Positions 23,150-37,261 are shown, counted from the stretch's first letter. The stretch is 64,000 nucleotides of DNA from Clavelina lepadiformis (GCF_947623445.1 NC_135241.1:1986501-2050500), one strand, 5' to 3'. Program-made: numbers and translations. The notes: generated by a model from the sequence alone, not told the origin.

Positions 23150-25183
23150 CAGTATTCTACTGGCTTGCAATTAAGCTTTCTGTACTTGGATATTGATCCA
23201 GTAAAATCGTTCACCGAGCGGTTACTCTCGTTCGGTTGCACTGTTGTTGCTTACAGGCTTCACACTAATGCTGTGATATTCGAAAACATTTTACTAATTA
23301 AATCAAGTTACAGATAATCTGTAAAATAGTATAACCTATATACCGTTTGTGTTTATAGTAGCTGAACATTTTTTATGAGATATAAACAAAATGTTCTTTC
23401 ATAAACTCAGCACTTAGAGTAAATATCACAAAAATAAATACATAATAAAATGTCGTGTTGAATTGATTTTATGAGCTCTTTGCTTCGGCATTTCCATCTG
23501 CTTTGCTGTGTCATCAATCAACCTCACTGTTGTGTTGATTAGATTTTAATCTAATTTTCATTTCCTATTGCTTAGTCGGGAATCCCGTTCTTGAACCACA
23601 CAATGAAAAGTTCTTAAGGAAACGATGGTAAGTTATGAAAATTATAATAATAAATCTGCCGAGCAATTCACCCACCAAAGAACATAAGATGTACCAGATA
23701 AGTAAAAGATTAAATTTTGGATTTCAATAACTACCACGAAGTAAAAATAAAAATAAATTGTTTTATTTTGTTGCTCTCAGGTCCCTTTTGCGCTTTGACG
23801 TTTTTTTTTTAAATAGTTTCTTCAACAGTCCAAAATTTTTTTTCAAGTGCGTTAAAAAATATCTGGTAAGCCGTGAAATGATTGCTAATTCTATATTATT
23901 TGGTAATATTTGAGTTTCTTGATTAAATTTTGTAACTTAGTAACTCAATTGACGTTTAATAACCCGAGTAACCAACAATAACTTTCGCAACTTCACCGTG
24001 AATAAAGTTTTTGATTAATGGCTGACCAATTCAGCGAAACGGGATTTACTCCATAATGCACGTTGAGCGACGTTTCAACGTACAGTATACATGCAGTATG
24101 TTGTTGTTGTAGTTTGTAACATACTTTTATGCCGATATTACTCATATAAGGAAATGTTATTTCTTCGAATTGAAAGCTCATTGTCTTTCTACATCACTTA
24201 CTGAAATCAATACTGACCTACAATAAGTCTGTGGTTGTCAGATAGTTTAATTTGAAGATCGTTTTTATTGATGTTCGTTTATTGGTTTTTGCAGACTTGA
24301 ATCCCATGATTTCGACAAAAAATTTATAATTTTCTTTTAATCTTGTGTTCAAATCTTTCTTCATATCTTATGTCGACATATACTGTAGTTATAATCATAA
24401 AATATTCATTTTAATTCATTTTAGATTACATGTACTACGTTTCATGGTAAAATAAAGCGATTTATTTAGAGTTATTATGAATAACACGCTAATAAAAATA
24501 TGCACTAATTAATTAATAATTCTAAGTCGGTTGCAATAACAATAAGTCGGTCGGTATAAAAAACGTATAAAAAATTACTTCAATCTAGCCACCTTTTTAA
24601 AATTAGGTGATAGTTTGTAGAAATAAAAAAGTTAAAGGAAAGTTTTTAACACACTTTTATGACAACGAACTTTATTTACCAGTTATGCATAAAAGTAAAA
24701 TTAAACGTGTTTCAACAGCGAAATTGTGCAATGCTTTGCCAAAGAAATATAATGCATAGTATATTACATTTTAGAAACAAAAGTGTTTGAACCAAAGTTT
24801 TGACTTGAAAATATTCCTGAAAATATTTCGTTTACCGCTTTTATCTTATTAAATGTGTATGACATTAATTTACAACAAAATAAATTTTAATGCAAATCAT
24901 ATTTGCCTTTCAGGCTTTACTGTACCTTAATACCGGGCTTAGGTAAAGTCGATACAAAACTTAGAAAAATGAGTAATAACTTGGTTATCGCATAACCAAT
25001 GCTAAGCGGTGGAAAAATTGCAGTTTGGCTCCAAATTCTATCATTCAACAACGTAACGTGGGCTTTATGATTTCAAATTTTATAGCAATCTCTTTAATGA
25101 TAACTTGCTGGTGATGACAAACTTATACACTGTACAGTATGTAATATTAAGTTCATGCATATTGAAATGTTATATTTCTTTAT

Positions 25184-26905
25184 TTATTTCTTCTTTGCAA
25201 TGAGTTTTATGATTTGAAATATTTCTTTTCGAAAGTCTTCGTCAGAAACGTTGTATATTATGACGTTGAAAAAGCTGCAAAAAGAATAACAACACAGCAT
25301 TATAACAAAAACTACTTTTTTGGTTGAAATTTGTGCTATCTAAAATTAAAACCGTACTTCTTAAGCATGTTTTAAAGATACAATGGATTTAAAATGGGGT
25401 TGTATTAAGTACTAGCCTGTTGCTTAAAGCGAAGTAATAGCAGATCAGTAAAACCGTTGATATCGTAGTCCATTCTAACGATCCGGAATATAGCAAGTAA
25501 ACAATAACCAATAAGGGAACTGTAAATAGAGCGTGTTACCAACGATTGTTCAATAAAACTCGGTCAAATATTAATTTATGTGATTATATTTAGATAGGTT
25601 TTGTTGTAGGAAAAGCACAGATCCAAATCTTACGCAGTGTAATAGTAAACAGAGTTTGCATGATTGCGATTGTAATCAGAGGTCTTGCTTTTCGTAGTAG
25701 CTTGTTTTTGTTTGTAGCCGTGGCAACAAATTTCCTGCATTTATTGATTGCGAGGTTTTGACGTTGGCGAAGCAAAATACCAGTCGCCAAAATTAGAACG
25801 TTCTGCAAAGGAAAACTTTGTTTTCACGATTTAGTTCTTTTTAAAGCATCTTTATTCGATATTTACCACTCGCGATTTGATTTTTAAAATCTTACCGTTA
25901 ACAGGTATGGAAACAAATAAAAGATTATGAAAGTCCCGATAGCCATGTTGGAATTAGATCCCCGCATCATTTTCAACGGAATAGGAAGGAACAGAAACAC
26001 GGGAGCACTATAAGTGAATGTTATTTCCTTGGAAACAGCAACTGCAAAATGTGAATGTTCACTTAAAAATATCACTGCGTTTAGTAAGAATAAGTATGTC
26101 GCTTAATACATATAAAAGGCCGGATAACGATAACAATGACGTTCCCAAACACAAAATCTTAAAAGTGAAAACTTAAATGCCTTGTTACCAAGACTCGATG
26201 AAATTGACGTTAAAATCCACACCATGCCAATTCCCAAATAAACCGATTTTGTGCTTTGCCATTTGTACTTGAACGGTAGTGCTATTGCATAAAACCGCTC
26301 CATTGCCATTAAAGCAAGATGGTACGTGGACGACGTGATCGCGAGCAATATGCACATTCCGCCTGCGATTGCCTGTGGTGATCCCCGTAGATCCCATTGC
26401 ACTCGGTCGAGCTCAAATGGAGTTGAATTCATAGACCAACTAAAGTTGTAAACTGCTACTAACAGGTGTACGCCTAAAAGAAAAGCAGGCATCTAGGTTG
26501 GTTGACTTGATTTTTCTTTGACTTTCGACAAACGTGAGAAGGAGTACGAACGAAAACTTTAGAATATTGGTCATGGTAACAATTAAACTTACCAATGGTA
26601 ACATCCATCATAGCCAGCGAATTTCTACAGATATCCACTTTACTTTCTTTGCCACGCCTGCAACGTCGAATACCCAAAAACAGAGTTAAACAATTTCCAA
26701 CCAGGATTGCAAGTGCCAAACACAGCACCGTTGAGAGGAAAGCCGCACCTCGGGCAACGCCACATTCTTTGCAATCAAACAAAGTTAAATTGGCGCAACT
26801 TTTGTAGACTTTTGCTCTTGTTCCAATACAAACACCAGGAAGAAATGACAAATCATCATCCGTTCTTGCGGTGATTGTACTAGTATTTAAACTTGGGCTA
26901 GTCAT
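25184..26905 (-). CDS. GPCR-C copy 2, 368 aa
   Basis: Six exons as in copy 1, with one synonymous change in the GVARGA codons. Exons: 26905-26593, 26473-26189, 26041-25896, 25802-25634, 25519-25417, 25274-25184. The GC donor (minus strand 25416-25415) is retained. Confidence 0.85.
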
Positions 26906-27250
26906 AATACTTGCTTTCAAGTATATACGTGAAAAGAATTCTATTTAAAACTTCTGTGTAATTGCTATTAATTTCCTTTTTGAAGCATTGATAAGCAATG
27001 TCAGACCTTGCTGTATAAATGATGTTACAGAAAATACAAAGAACAAGTTAATTCTTTAATACAGTATAAGCTACAGGTAGGTCTATATTTTTCTGTATAC
27101 CGCTATATATCTTGAATTTGATCTTTGACCTTATTTCGACGCTTTTTTTCACCGTTTCATTTACATAAGTTCATCAATGCCAGATTATGTTCATAATCGA
27201 TTTTAAATTAACATTACGTAATTTAATATTACGTATTTTCCATTAAAATA

Positions 27251-27519
27251 TTAACCATTGACAAATACGATATAGATTATGACGTTAACAAAACTATAAA
27301 AATAGCATTTACTGATATGTAAAATCTTTTGAAACCTCATTATTTATTGATTCCAATAAAAACTGGTTGAAATACACTTAAGGACACATCATGAATATAT
27401 TGTGCAATCAACTTAAAAGAATAGGAACCCCGGCTTTTGCTTAAAACAACAATGAAGCTTAGAAAATGTAAGGTTTGGTCACGTTACTAACCCAAGTATA
27501 GTGACGACAATAGGGGCAG
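27251..27519 (-). pseudogene. GPCR relic (TM7 and helix 8 exons), copy 2
   Basis: A duplicate of the relic at 11707 with the same early stop after SFVNVIIY. The relic was already dead before the block duplicated. Confidence 0.6.
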
Positions 27520-29113
27520 CCCGTACGTAGGGGATGTAGGGCTGCAACCCATCCTGTGATTTTTGTCAAGTCAAATGAAACAAAATGCTAACTGATTTCA
27601 GTTTTTGATTCTTCTTTTAATATTTTTTACTGCTCTTTTTGTATTTTTTAATTGGAAGCACTTATGGCTGCGCCCGAATGTGTTTGGGTTTGTTTACTTT
27701 CTTCGAGTCGCAGAAGGGAAATTCCCTGTTAACAAGTTAGTAGCAAAACAGCTGGTGGTGGGCTGCTGGAGTCGCAGCACGAAATCGTCCGAAACTACGC
27801 AGCAGGTCATTGCTTTCAACTGGTTTTAAATAAGCAGATAATACAACTGATGTAGGTCAGTGTTATTACATTGATATTGGACGACTGCAATAGTCACCTG
27901 TAGGCTAAAATCGTTTTAACACATAACTTAAAGATGCAATAGGTTAAGGCAGTGTATGTAATAGAGGTTTATATAGGCCTGAAGGCTGTGCCCGAAAAGA
28001 GTGGGAAGGAAAACACACAGCCTAAAAAGAAAAACAAGATCATAGACTGTGAATTTATGCGGTAGCCAAAACTAAAGCTTTCGATAGCTTAGGCATACTA
28101 CCTACACCACATTGGTTTGAAAAGGAAATAGCGGTATGCTGTACGCCTATACGTACATTTTGAATCTGAGAGCATGAGTAGTTCTTGATGATTGTGTAAT
28201 TAATTAAATTTTGCTAAACGTTGCAATTTTTTGAAGATCTGGCAGTGAATTTTAGTCCGTACTTTCAAACCGCGTTTGAAAATGAACAAAAGTATAAGGT
28301 TTGAAAATCCATAACTAAGCTGCAGTCCTTCCGTTCATACGAACTCACAAGCGGCCATTGAACGAGAAGGCTGCAGAATGCGATTGGGTTACTTTCCGCA
28401 TCAGTTGTTGGGAAAGTAAAGTCAAAACACAAGACCATCAAAGCTTCTTACCTTATAGCTTTTACTTCATATGGATTGTTATGTATTGGTTCTATGATAT
28501 TTTCAATAACTGCTTATAGCACCAGAGTTGAAACGCGTTTATTCTTTTGCAGATTTCTTTTGTATATGTCCAAGTTCAAATAACATAGGTCATTATACAT
28601 TTTATACAGCATGCAAGTATGTAGGGTAATATAGCATGAAAGAAAAGTTGTACTGCGAACAACACCTCGCTCTTGGCAGTCGGACAATTTTTATTTGGCA
28701 TAGATTTTGTCTTGTTATTCCTCGTTCCCACGCAAGTACTGAGAACGAATGGCAAAACAATATCAAGTTCTTTAGTTGTTATGTACGTAGTTAAATATTT
28801 TGTTATCTTGTTTTCAAATTCCAAATTTGGGCATAAAAATCTGTTTAAAATCCGTTTTTTTTATTGTTGGTTCTCCTTTCATGAAATTTAATTAAATTAA
28901 ATTTATTTACAAAGGTACAAACTAACAAACATTTGTATTCAGTGTATTTGTACTTCTGTATTCAGTTTAGATTGTCGACTTTGTAAAACAAATATGACTA
29001 CACTATAGTTACATCTAGCGCTGTACATATAAATGAAATGTATTCAGCATGCCAAGCACGTAAGTATTTACAATGCTATATGTAAATGAAGCAAAAGATT
29101 GTACATGGAAATA

Positions 29114-31372
29114 TCATATTTTCGTTTTAAGGCCGGTGGTTTCTTTTGATGTAATTGATTCTGTGAGCTTTCTTCCGAACTTCCAGCACAGAGCTTGCAA
29201 CATTTCTTCACGAAAGGCCTTGTCCCGTAAGCTGTAGATTATGACGTTGAAGAGACTGTAAAAGTAGAATTCACCAAGACGTAAAAACTGTTGTAAATGT
29301 TATTATCAATTTACAAGAACTTATTTACAGTATTGAAATATTCTTAGAAGTCACGCACAAGTTATAAAGCAATTTATATTCGATTAGCGATTCGATTTAG
29401 CACATTCGAACTAAAGCAACAAAATCTCACCTGTTGCTTAAAGTGATGTAGAAACTTACAAGGTAGGGTTGAGATAAACTGTCACAACTTAAATAACGAC
29501 TATATAGCAGTGAAGAAAAAAGAATTGATGGAACTGAAACCAAAAATAAGCGTTATTAGGCCTATACATGTGTTTTGGTGAAGATATAGCAGTATAGGCT
29601 AATTAGTACGGGTATATAGACTGTGAGTTTTAAGATATGATTTTACATTTACCTGTTAAAAGGACCGAAAGCTGTTTCAAGTTGCAGTTTACTTTTTACC
29701 AAATGACTTTATAGCTATTTTTCATTACATGATATGCTAAACAAATTCTTACGCAAGGTGATGGTAAAACAAGTTTGCATTATCGCGACTGTCACCAACG
29801 CATTTTTATTTTGTTGCAAACAGCAACTTTCTGGATTCGTACTTTTACGTTTTTGTGCCAGTGTTCCTGCAAACTTTCGACGTCGGGAAATCATAATACC
29901 GGTTCCAATAATGAAAACACTCTGCGATAAAATATGTAAACAGATTGTTAAACTGAAAGTTATCGATTCTGCAGCTTTTGCTGTTACAATCCACTTGTTC
30001 TATTTTTAGGCTACTTCTGTTTTTGTCGGAAGTTATAGTTCAAATTTTTTTTCATTCTTACTTAGTTAATATATATTGAAGACTTACCGTTAGAATGTAC
30101 GGTACAACATAAAAGATCGTAACTATTGCAAATGCAACATGATAATTTTGCCCCTGAGTTATTACTGTAATAGATGGGTAAAAAACGAATACCGTTGTGG
30201 AATAGGAATAGGTGACGTCTTCAACTAAACAAACTGAAAAACAATGTAAGCTACTGGTTATGCAGCTAACTAATATTGTGTTAATATCGGTTCCCAACGC
30301 TGCAGTTGAAGATTAAGTTATATATATATTGTATCTACATTTAGGCAGGTTCCTATAGACGAAAATGGAACGTTGCAAGGGCAGTCAATCGCAACAATTA
30401 TGAAAAAAAGTGTCGCCACTCATCATATGTCTAGATTTTATATAATACAACTAAACATACTCAGAGATACGGTCATTGTTGATAAAATCCACACCATTGC
30501 AACTCCTGCGTAAACTGATTTTTTGTTTTGCCATCTGTAGTTAAACGGTTTTGTTACTGCGTAAAATCGCTCTATTGACAAATAAAGAAGATGATATATA
30601 GAAGAAGTGATCCCGAGAAGAAATGATATTCCTGCAGCATATGCTTGCGGCGATTCCCGCAAAGCCAATTGCTCCTTGTCGAGCCCAAGCGGTGTCATAT
30701 TCATTGACCAGCTGAAATTGTAAGTAACTACAACCAACAGCTGAATACCTGCAAAACAAGGAGGCATTGGTGCTCGGAGTGTTTTTTTTTCGAAAAAGGG
30801 ATATTTTTAGAAAATATAATTATATTGTAAACATAAAACATCGGAATAATTTGTGTTAACTACAGAATTTTATGTTCATACTTATCAGAATATCAGCAAA
30901 CGCCAGTGAGCTTCTACAAATGTCCATTTTACTTGCTTTGCCACGTTTACATCTTCGAAAACCCAAATATATGGTTAAACCGTTTCCAACCAAAATTGCC
31001 AATCCCAAGCATACCGCTAGAAATAAAAAGAGCGCTCCACGAAATACTCCACATTCCTGGCAATCGAGCAAAGTTTTGTTGAAGCATTCGATGTATTGGC
31101 TCGACAAATTCCAGGAAAAGCACAAAGCAGGGAGTGATTATCTGGAATTACATTGACATTTTGAAGAAAAAACAGAGAACATATTGTATTTGACCTCAAC
31201 CGTTGAACAAAGTTAGGCATTAATTACACTCTGTGTGTATAATCGTTGCTTCAAATTCTAGCTGGTCATTCTGTTTGTCTGACTTACAGTTTTTTTCGTA
31301 CAAGCCATAGTCTGTTGGTAATCTGTCCGGTATCAGAGCAGCAGGCTGATACATTTGCATATACTCTTCCAT
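29114..31372 (-). pseudogene. GPCR-D copy 2, frameshifted by a 13-bp deletion
   Basis: All seven exons are present: 31372-31288, about 31141-30882, 30748-30461, 30233-30088, 29921-29753, 29533-29431, 29255-29114. In the second exon, near 31093, 13 bp are missing relative to copy 1. The loss lies between two direct repeats of TCGATGTA, which suggests slippage. The frame is lost between the CRANTS codons and ECFNKT, before TM1, and reaches a stop within about 25 codons. No in-frame ATG near the junction rescues the seven-transmembrane core. The rest of the gene is unchanged, so the loss is recent. Confidence 0.85.
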
Positions 31373-32400
31373 TTAGCTAATAAAGGACAACCAATATTTA
31401 ATATCTTATAAGCACTTATACAATAAATTTTTGGCACTAAATATACATGTTTAAATGCGGAGGTTTCTGAAGCGCTTATTTTCAGTTGATATTTCAATTT
31501 AGACCTACACATTTTTTTCATGCACTATATCAAAATTACTGTATATTTAACTGAAATTTTCATAAAATTTGCACACAAGCATTTAACTACATTTCTCAAT
31601 CAACAAAATTGCAGAAATGTTTCGCATATAGGCACTTTCGCTTTCTTGTCTATCCATAGATTGCCTTGCTTAAGTAATAAAACTAAAAGCTCCTGTTTAT
31701 TTACTTTACACCTCTCGACCTACTGTATACTATAGATATACTAGTATGTCCTTAACAGTAATTTCAAATCCTTTAAGTAGAAAGAAATCGATTTACATCT
31801 TTCTTTCTTTCGCATTCATCAAATGTGCTTTGATAAACAATTATTATCTTCATGAATATTATTTGTCTGTAATTTCCTCTCGCTTTGTCGAAATCTATTT
31901 CATTTCTTCAAATAATTCTGCCTTGTAAAGATAAGCGGCTTTTTAATAATAAGCCGCAAATTAATATTTACGTATATGAACAGTTACGTAAAAGCGAAAT
32001 TTTCCTTATGATGCTCAGACATACAGTAAGTAAACTGGTAAAACTATTTAAAACTGGGGTTCCGAAAATGCTGTTATTTAATGATAATATTTGGTCATTT
32101 TACCCAATAATTTGACTTTTGGAAAGTTAATGCATTAATAACAGAAAAACAATTCCCCATGGTATCACGATTTTCATTTCATATTGCTCTCAGTGGAACA
32201 ACCTTGTAGAAATTTGCAAACGTGTTTTGAGTGTTAGTTTGCTGTTGTTATCAATCAGTTTATTACCGCTGCTGTCCTTTTGAACTCTATTGGTGATCTA
32301 TCGTAGCTGATTTATTTTACAGTCGAACAAAAAGTGAAACTTGTCGCTTATTAAATAGAGTGATATTCAATTTCACTACCGGCATGAAACTGATTATCGG

Positions 32401-34075
32401 CTGGTGGCCTAGACGTCAGTCTAGCCGGCTGGTGGCCTAGACGTCAGTCTAGCCGGCTGGTGGCCTAGACGTCAGTCTAGCCGGCTGGTGGCCTAGACGT
32501 CAGTCTAGCCGGCTGGTGGCCTAGACGTCAGTCTAGCCGGCTGGTGGCCTAGACGTCAGTCTAGCCGGCTGGTGGCCTAGACGTCAGTCTAGCCGGCTGG
32601 TGGCCTAGACGTCAGTCTAGCCGGCTGGTGGCCTAGACGTCAGTCTAGCCGGCTGGTGGCCTAGACGTCAGTCTAGCCGGCTGGTGGCCTAGACGTCAGT
32701 CTAGCCGGCTGGTGGCCTAGACGTCAGTCTAGCCGGCTGGTGGCCTAGACGTCAGTCTAGCCGGCTGGTGGCCTAGACGTCAGTCTAGCCGGCTGGTGGC
32801 CTAGACGTCAGTCTAGCCGGCTGGTGGCCTAGACGTCAGTCTAGCCGGCTGGTGGCCTAGACGTCAGTCTAGCCGGCTGGTGGCCTAGACGTCAGTCTAG
32901 CCGGCTGGTGGCCTAGACGTCAGTCTAGCCGGCTGGTGGCCTAGACGTCAGTCTAGCCGGCTGGTGGCCTAGACGTCAGTCTAGCCGGCTGGTGGCCTAG
33001 ACGTCAGTCTAGCCGGCTGGTGGCCTAGACGTCAGTCTAGCCGGCTGGTGGCCTAGACGTCAGTCTAGCCGGCTGGTGGCCTAGACGTCAGTCTAGCCGG
33101 CTGGTGGCCTAGACGTCAGTCTAGCCGGCTGGTGGCCTAGACGTCAGTCTAGCCGGCTGGTGGCCTAGACGTCAGTCTAGCCGGCTGGTGGCCTAGACGT
33201 CAGTCTAGCCGGCTGGTGGCCTAGACGTCAGTCTAGCCGGCTGGTGGCCTAGACGTCAGTCTAGCCGGCTGGTGGCCTAGACGTCAGTCTAGCCGGCTGG
33301 TGGCCTAGACGTCAGTCTAGCCGGCTGGTGGCCTAGACGTCAGTCTAGCCGGCTGGTGGCCTAGACGTCAGTCTAGCCGGCTGGTGGCCTAGACGTCAGT
33401 CTAGCCGGCTGGTGGCCTAGACGTCAGTCTAGCCGGCTGGTGGCCTAGACGTCAGTCTAGCCGGCTGGTGGCCTAGACGTCAGTCTAGCCGGCTGGTGGC
33501 CTAGACGTCAGTCTAGCCGGCTGGTGGCCTAGACGTCAGTCTAGCCGGCTGGTGGCCTAGACGTCAGTCTAGCCGGCTGGTGGCCTAGACGTCAGTCTAG
33601 CCGGCTGGTGGCCTAGACGTCAGTCTAGCCGGCTGGTGGCCTAGACGTCAGTCTAGCCGGCTGGTGGCCTAGACGTCAGTCTAGCCGGCTGGTGGCCTAG
33701 ACGTCAGTCTAGCCGGCTGGTGGCCTAGACGTCAGTCTAGCCGGCTGGTGGCCTAGACGTCAGTCTAGCCGGCTGGTGGCCTAGACGTCAGTCTAGCCGG
33801 CTGGTGGCCTAGACGTCAGTCTAGCCGGCTGGTGGCCTAGACGTCAGTCTAGCCGGCTGGTGGCCTAGACGTCAGTCTAGCCGGCTGGTGGCCTAGACGT
33901 CAGTCTAGCCGGCTGGTGGCCTAGACGTCAGTCTAGCCGGCTGGTGGCCTAGACGTCAGTCTAGCCGGCTGGTGGCCTAGACGTCAGTCTAGCCGGCTGG
34001 TGGCCTAGACGTCAGTCTAGCCGGCTGGTGGCCTAGACGTCAGTCTAGCCGGCTGGTGGCCTAGACGTCAGTCTA
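32401..34075. repeat. 28-bp satellite array, type 1, unit 2 (about 60 monomers)
   Basis: The same monomer and the same left and right edges as at 16870-17732, but 812 bp longer, which is 29 monomers. Confidence 0.97.
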
Positions 34076-34191
34076 TGGTCATCAAACGGTTGTTGGCTCG
34101 TCACTCTGCGGCCCGCTGGTTTGAACCTGCATCTTGTCGATCGACGTTCACCGATTTTTCCACTGTTGTATGTGTACCCTCCACCCGACCC
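34076..34191 (-). mobile_element. tRNA-derived SINE-like cassette, unit 2 first copy
   Basis: A duplicate of the cassette at 17733: minus-strand GGTTCAAACC B-box-like element and decayed A box. Confidence 0.5.
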
Positions 34192-34256
34192 CTAGTTTCA
34201 TATTCTTATGAATATGAATATGCAATATCCAGATTAAGTTGCAAAAGTAATATAGG

Positions 34257-34338
34257 CTTTGTTGGCGGGATTCGAACGTACGCGGGCTGGGCCCAACAGA
34301 TTTCGAGTCTGTCGCCTTAACCACTCCGCCACGACAAC
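34257..34338 (-). pseudogene. tRNA-Ser(CGA)-like copy, probably dead
   Basis: Duplicate of 17914-17995, with the same T-arm damage. Confidence 0.6.
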
Positions 34339-34415
34339 TGTGCCTATTGCATAGATGAAATAGATAAAATGCCACATTTCCGAATATCCGTATGAAATTG
34401 CAAAAGTAATATCGG

Positions 34416-34497
34416 CGTTGTCGGCGGGATTCGAACCTACGCGGGCAGGAACCAACAGATTTCGAGTCTGTCGCCTTAACCACTCGGCCACGACAAC
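34416..34497 (-). tRNA. tRNA-Ser(CGA)
   Basis: Duplicate of 18073-18154: anticodon loop CTCGAAA, intact A and B boxes, paired acceptor stem. Confidence 0.8.
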
Positions 34498-34574
34498 TGT
34501 GCTTAATGCACAGATGAAATAGATAAAATGGCGCATTTCCGATTATCCATTTGAAATTGCAAAAGTAATATCGG

Positions 34575-34631
34575 CGTTGTCGGCAGGAATCGGGGATTCG
34601 ATTCAGATTTCGGGCAGGGCCCAACGACAAC
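34575..34631 (-). pseudogene. truncated tRNA-Ser-like copy
   Basis: Duplicate of 18232-18288. Confidence 0.7.
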
Positions 34632-34707
34632 TGTGCTTAAAGTTCAATGCAAATAAATAAGATCGCACTTTTCTCGAATCTGTTATGAAAACATAATTTC
34701 AATCCCG

Positions 34708-34789
34708 CGTTGTCGGCAGGATTCGAACCTACGCGGACAGAGCCCTACATATTTCAAGTCTGTCGCCTTAACCACTCGGCCACGATAAC
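34708..34789 (-). pseudogene. tRNA-Ser(TGA)-like copy, mismatched stems
   Basis: Duplicate of 18365-18446. Confidence 0.6.
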
Positions 34790-34865
34790 TGTGCTTAATG
34801 TTCAACGCAAATAAATAAGATGGCACTTTTCTCGAATCTCTTATGAAAACATAATTTCACATCCG

Positions 34866-34947
34866 CGTTGTCGGCAGGATTCGAACCTGCGCGGGCAGAG
34901 CCCAACAGATTTCAAGTCTGTTGCCTTAACCACTCGGCCACGACAAC
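34866..34947 (-). tRNA. tRNA-Ser(TGA)
   Basis: Duplicate of 18523-18604, with all stems paired. Confidence 0.92.
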
Positions 34948-35023
34948 TGTGCTTAATGTTCAATGCAAATAAATAAACTAGCACTTTTCTCGAATCTCTT
35001 ATGAAAACATAATTTCAATCCCG

Positions 35024-35105
35024 CGTTGTCGGCAGGATTTGAACTTACGCGGGCAGAGCCCTACATATTTCAACTCTGTCGCGTTAACCACTCGGCCACG
35101 ACAAC
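35024..35105 (-). pseudogene. tRNA-Ser-like copy, degraded
   Basis: Duplicate of 18681-18762. Confidence 0.65.
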
Positions 35106-35357
35106 TGTGCTTAATTTACAATGCAAATTGTTAAAATGGCACTTTTCTCGAATCTCTTATGAAAAATTTATGTTAACGTTTGCTGCCACTTTTTTCAGTT
35201 CCTTGTTAAACTAGAGTTTCCTAGTTAACTAAAAGCTAGTTTCAACCAAATTTTAAGTACTAAAGTAAACTTCTTTTATTTCCTTCAGTTTGACTTTCTG
35301 TTAACCTAAGCGCCTACATTTGAAAAATATCGTTCCAGATTTCAAGTCTGTATTTTT

Positions 35358-35756
35358 CAGTCTAGCCGGCTGGTGGCCTAGACGTGAGTCTAGCCGGCTG
35401 GTGGCCTAGACGTGAGTCTAGCCGGCTGGTGGCCTAGACGTGAGTCTAGCCGGCTGGTGGCCTAGACGTGAGTCTAGCCGGCTGGTGGCCTAGACGTGAG
35501 TCTAGCCGGCTGGTGGCCTAGACGTGAGTCTAGCCGGCTGGTGGCCTAGACGTGAGTCTAGCCGGCTGGTGGCCTAGACGTGAGTCTAGCCGGCTGGTGG
35601 CCTAGACGTGAGTCTAGCCGGCTGGTGGCCTAGACGTGAGTCTAGCCGGCTGGTGGCCTAGACGTGAGTCTAGCCAGCTGGTGGCCTAGACGTGAGTCTA
35701 GCCAGCTGGTGGCCTAGACGTGAGTCTAGCCAGCTGGTGGCCTAGACGTCAGTCTA
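35358..35756. repeat. 28-bp satellite array, type 2, unit 2
   Basis: About 14 monomers of the GTGAGT variant, three more than in unit 1. The same AGCCAGC monomers sit at the right edge. Confidence 0.95.
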
Positions 35757-35852
35757 TGGTCATCAAACGGTTGTTGGCTCGTCACTCTGCGGCCCGCTGG
35801 TTTGAACCTGCATCTTGTCGATCGACGTTCACCGATTTTTCCACTGTTGTAT
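35757..35852 (-). mobile_element. SINE-like cassette, truncated at the unit 2/3 junction
   Basis: The same 96-bp cassette and the same breakpoint as at 19330-19425. Confidence 0.5.
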
Positions 35853-36050
35853 GTAAACATTGTTAGATGATCTCTACTGATTTTTTTGTTATTGGTAAAT
35901 ATATTGACATCTCGTCTAATGGAAAACCCAATATCAGATGATTTAACCCGATAACATCCGGTATTGTGGCAGAAACAGATCAAAATTCTTTAAGGGTAAT
36001 ATTTACTGGGCCGCAGGTTCGACTTATGCTCCAGTGTAAAGAACTTAAAC

Positions 36051-36476
36051 ATAAAATGACTACGAGAGAAGCAGAAGCATGGAAGGCATTTCGACAAGTA
36101 GTTAATTTTTTTTCTTAGTAATAAACGAAGCGATAACTATAAAGTTTTGTTGAACAATCTGATGGAGGAATAAGAAAAATTGGGATGTCGTATGTCCTTG
36201 AAAATGCATTATCTGCACTCTCACCTTGATTTTTTCAGTCCAAATATGGGTGATGTAAGCGAAGAAAATGGTGAAAGGTTTCACCAGGACATTTCTGACA
36301 TGGAAAGAACATACCAAGGAAGGTGGAGCTGCAACATGATGGGGGATTATTTGTGGTCCATAAAGAAGAAGATTTCTCAGTTCATAGACGCAAATCACGC
36401 AAATTACGCAGAAAAAAACACTTCTAAAGTTTTTTGGAATGTTTGCAATATGCATCCTTACATAATGCATGAGTAG
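36051..36476 (+). mobile_element. fossil GERFHQDI-motif element fragment, unit 3
   Basis: A duplicate of the fragment at 4080. Broken and partial. Confidence 0.55.
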
Positions 36477-37261
36477 ACTATATTATGCACAATACTTCTT
36501 TGTGTTAGCGTGTTTGTGAGTCTTATACAAAATTATGCTTAGTAATACTGAAAAAGTTTGAGTAAAATCAGAAAAAGCGACATTTCTTCAAAAGTAATGA
36601 GTGATCATGCTTATTTCGTAATAAGTTTATGTTTTACAATAATATAAAACGTTGAGGTTTGTTTCAAGTTACAGTGAACTCGTTTGTCATTTTTGCTGCA
36701 TACACCAAGAAACTTATCATGCAATTCACAGTTCGCACCCTTTGGAATTTCACTGCAACATCTTCTCACACAAACAAAATTAGTTTTACTGCGTTTACGG
36801 TCTTGAATATTGTTTGATTTCAAAGCGTTGTGCAATGTTCGAATTGAATCATTTAAGAAGAGAAATTACGCAGGACGAACGTTTGATGTACGAAAATTGT
36901 TGTTCAGTTCTTTTATTCAGATATTACAGATACCATCATGAAGCACCAGATGCTATCATGATATTCTCGTCGATATTAAAACAAAAGCAAAAATCTAAGA
37001 TCTGCTACGTTTCGCGCTTCCCGTGATAGTTATGATAGTTATGATAGTTATTATGATATGACTGTCTATCATTAATGTGGGCGACTTTGACTGACAGACC
37101 CGGATTACGAGACGAATGTAAAATCAACTCAGATTATAAACCAAGTCCTATTCATTGCACAAGGTACCAAGAATGCAAGTATATTTATAATGCAAGACTC
37201 TTTTATTTTAGTTTCAAGATCAATGTTGTTGTCCCTTTATGGGGTCCATGTCTGACATTTA

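Larger units (their letters stand above)
19426..35852. repeat. tandem segmental duplication, unit 2 (16,427 bp)
   Basis: Near-identical to unit 1 at offset 15,544. Differences are scattered single bases, a 13-bp deletion in GPCR-D, and satellite arrays longer by 29 and 3 monomers. Confidence 0.95.
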
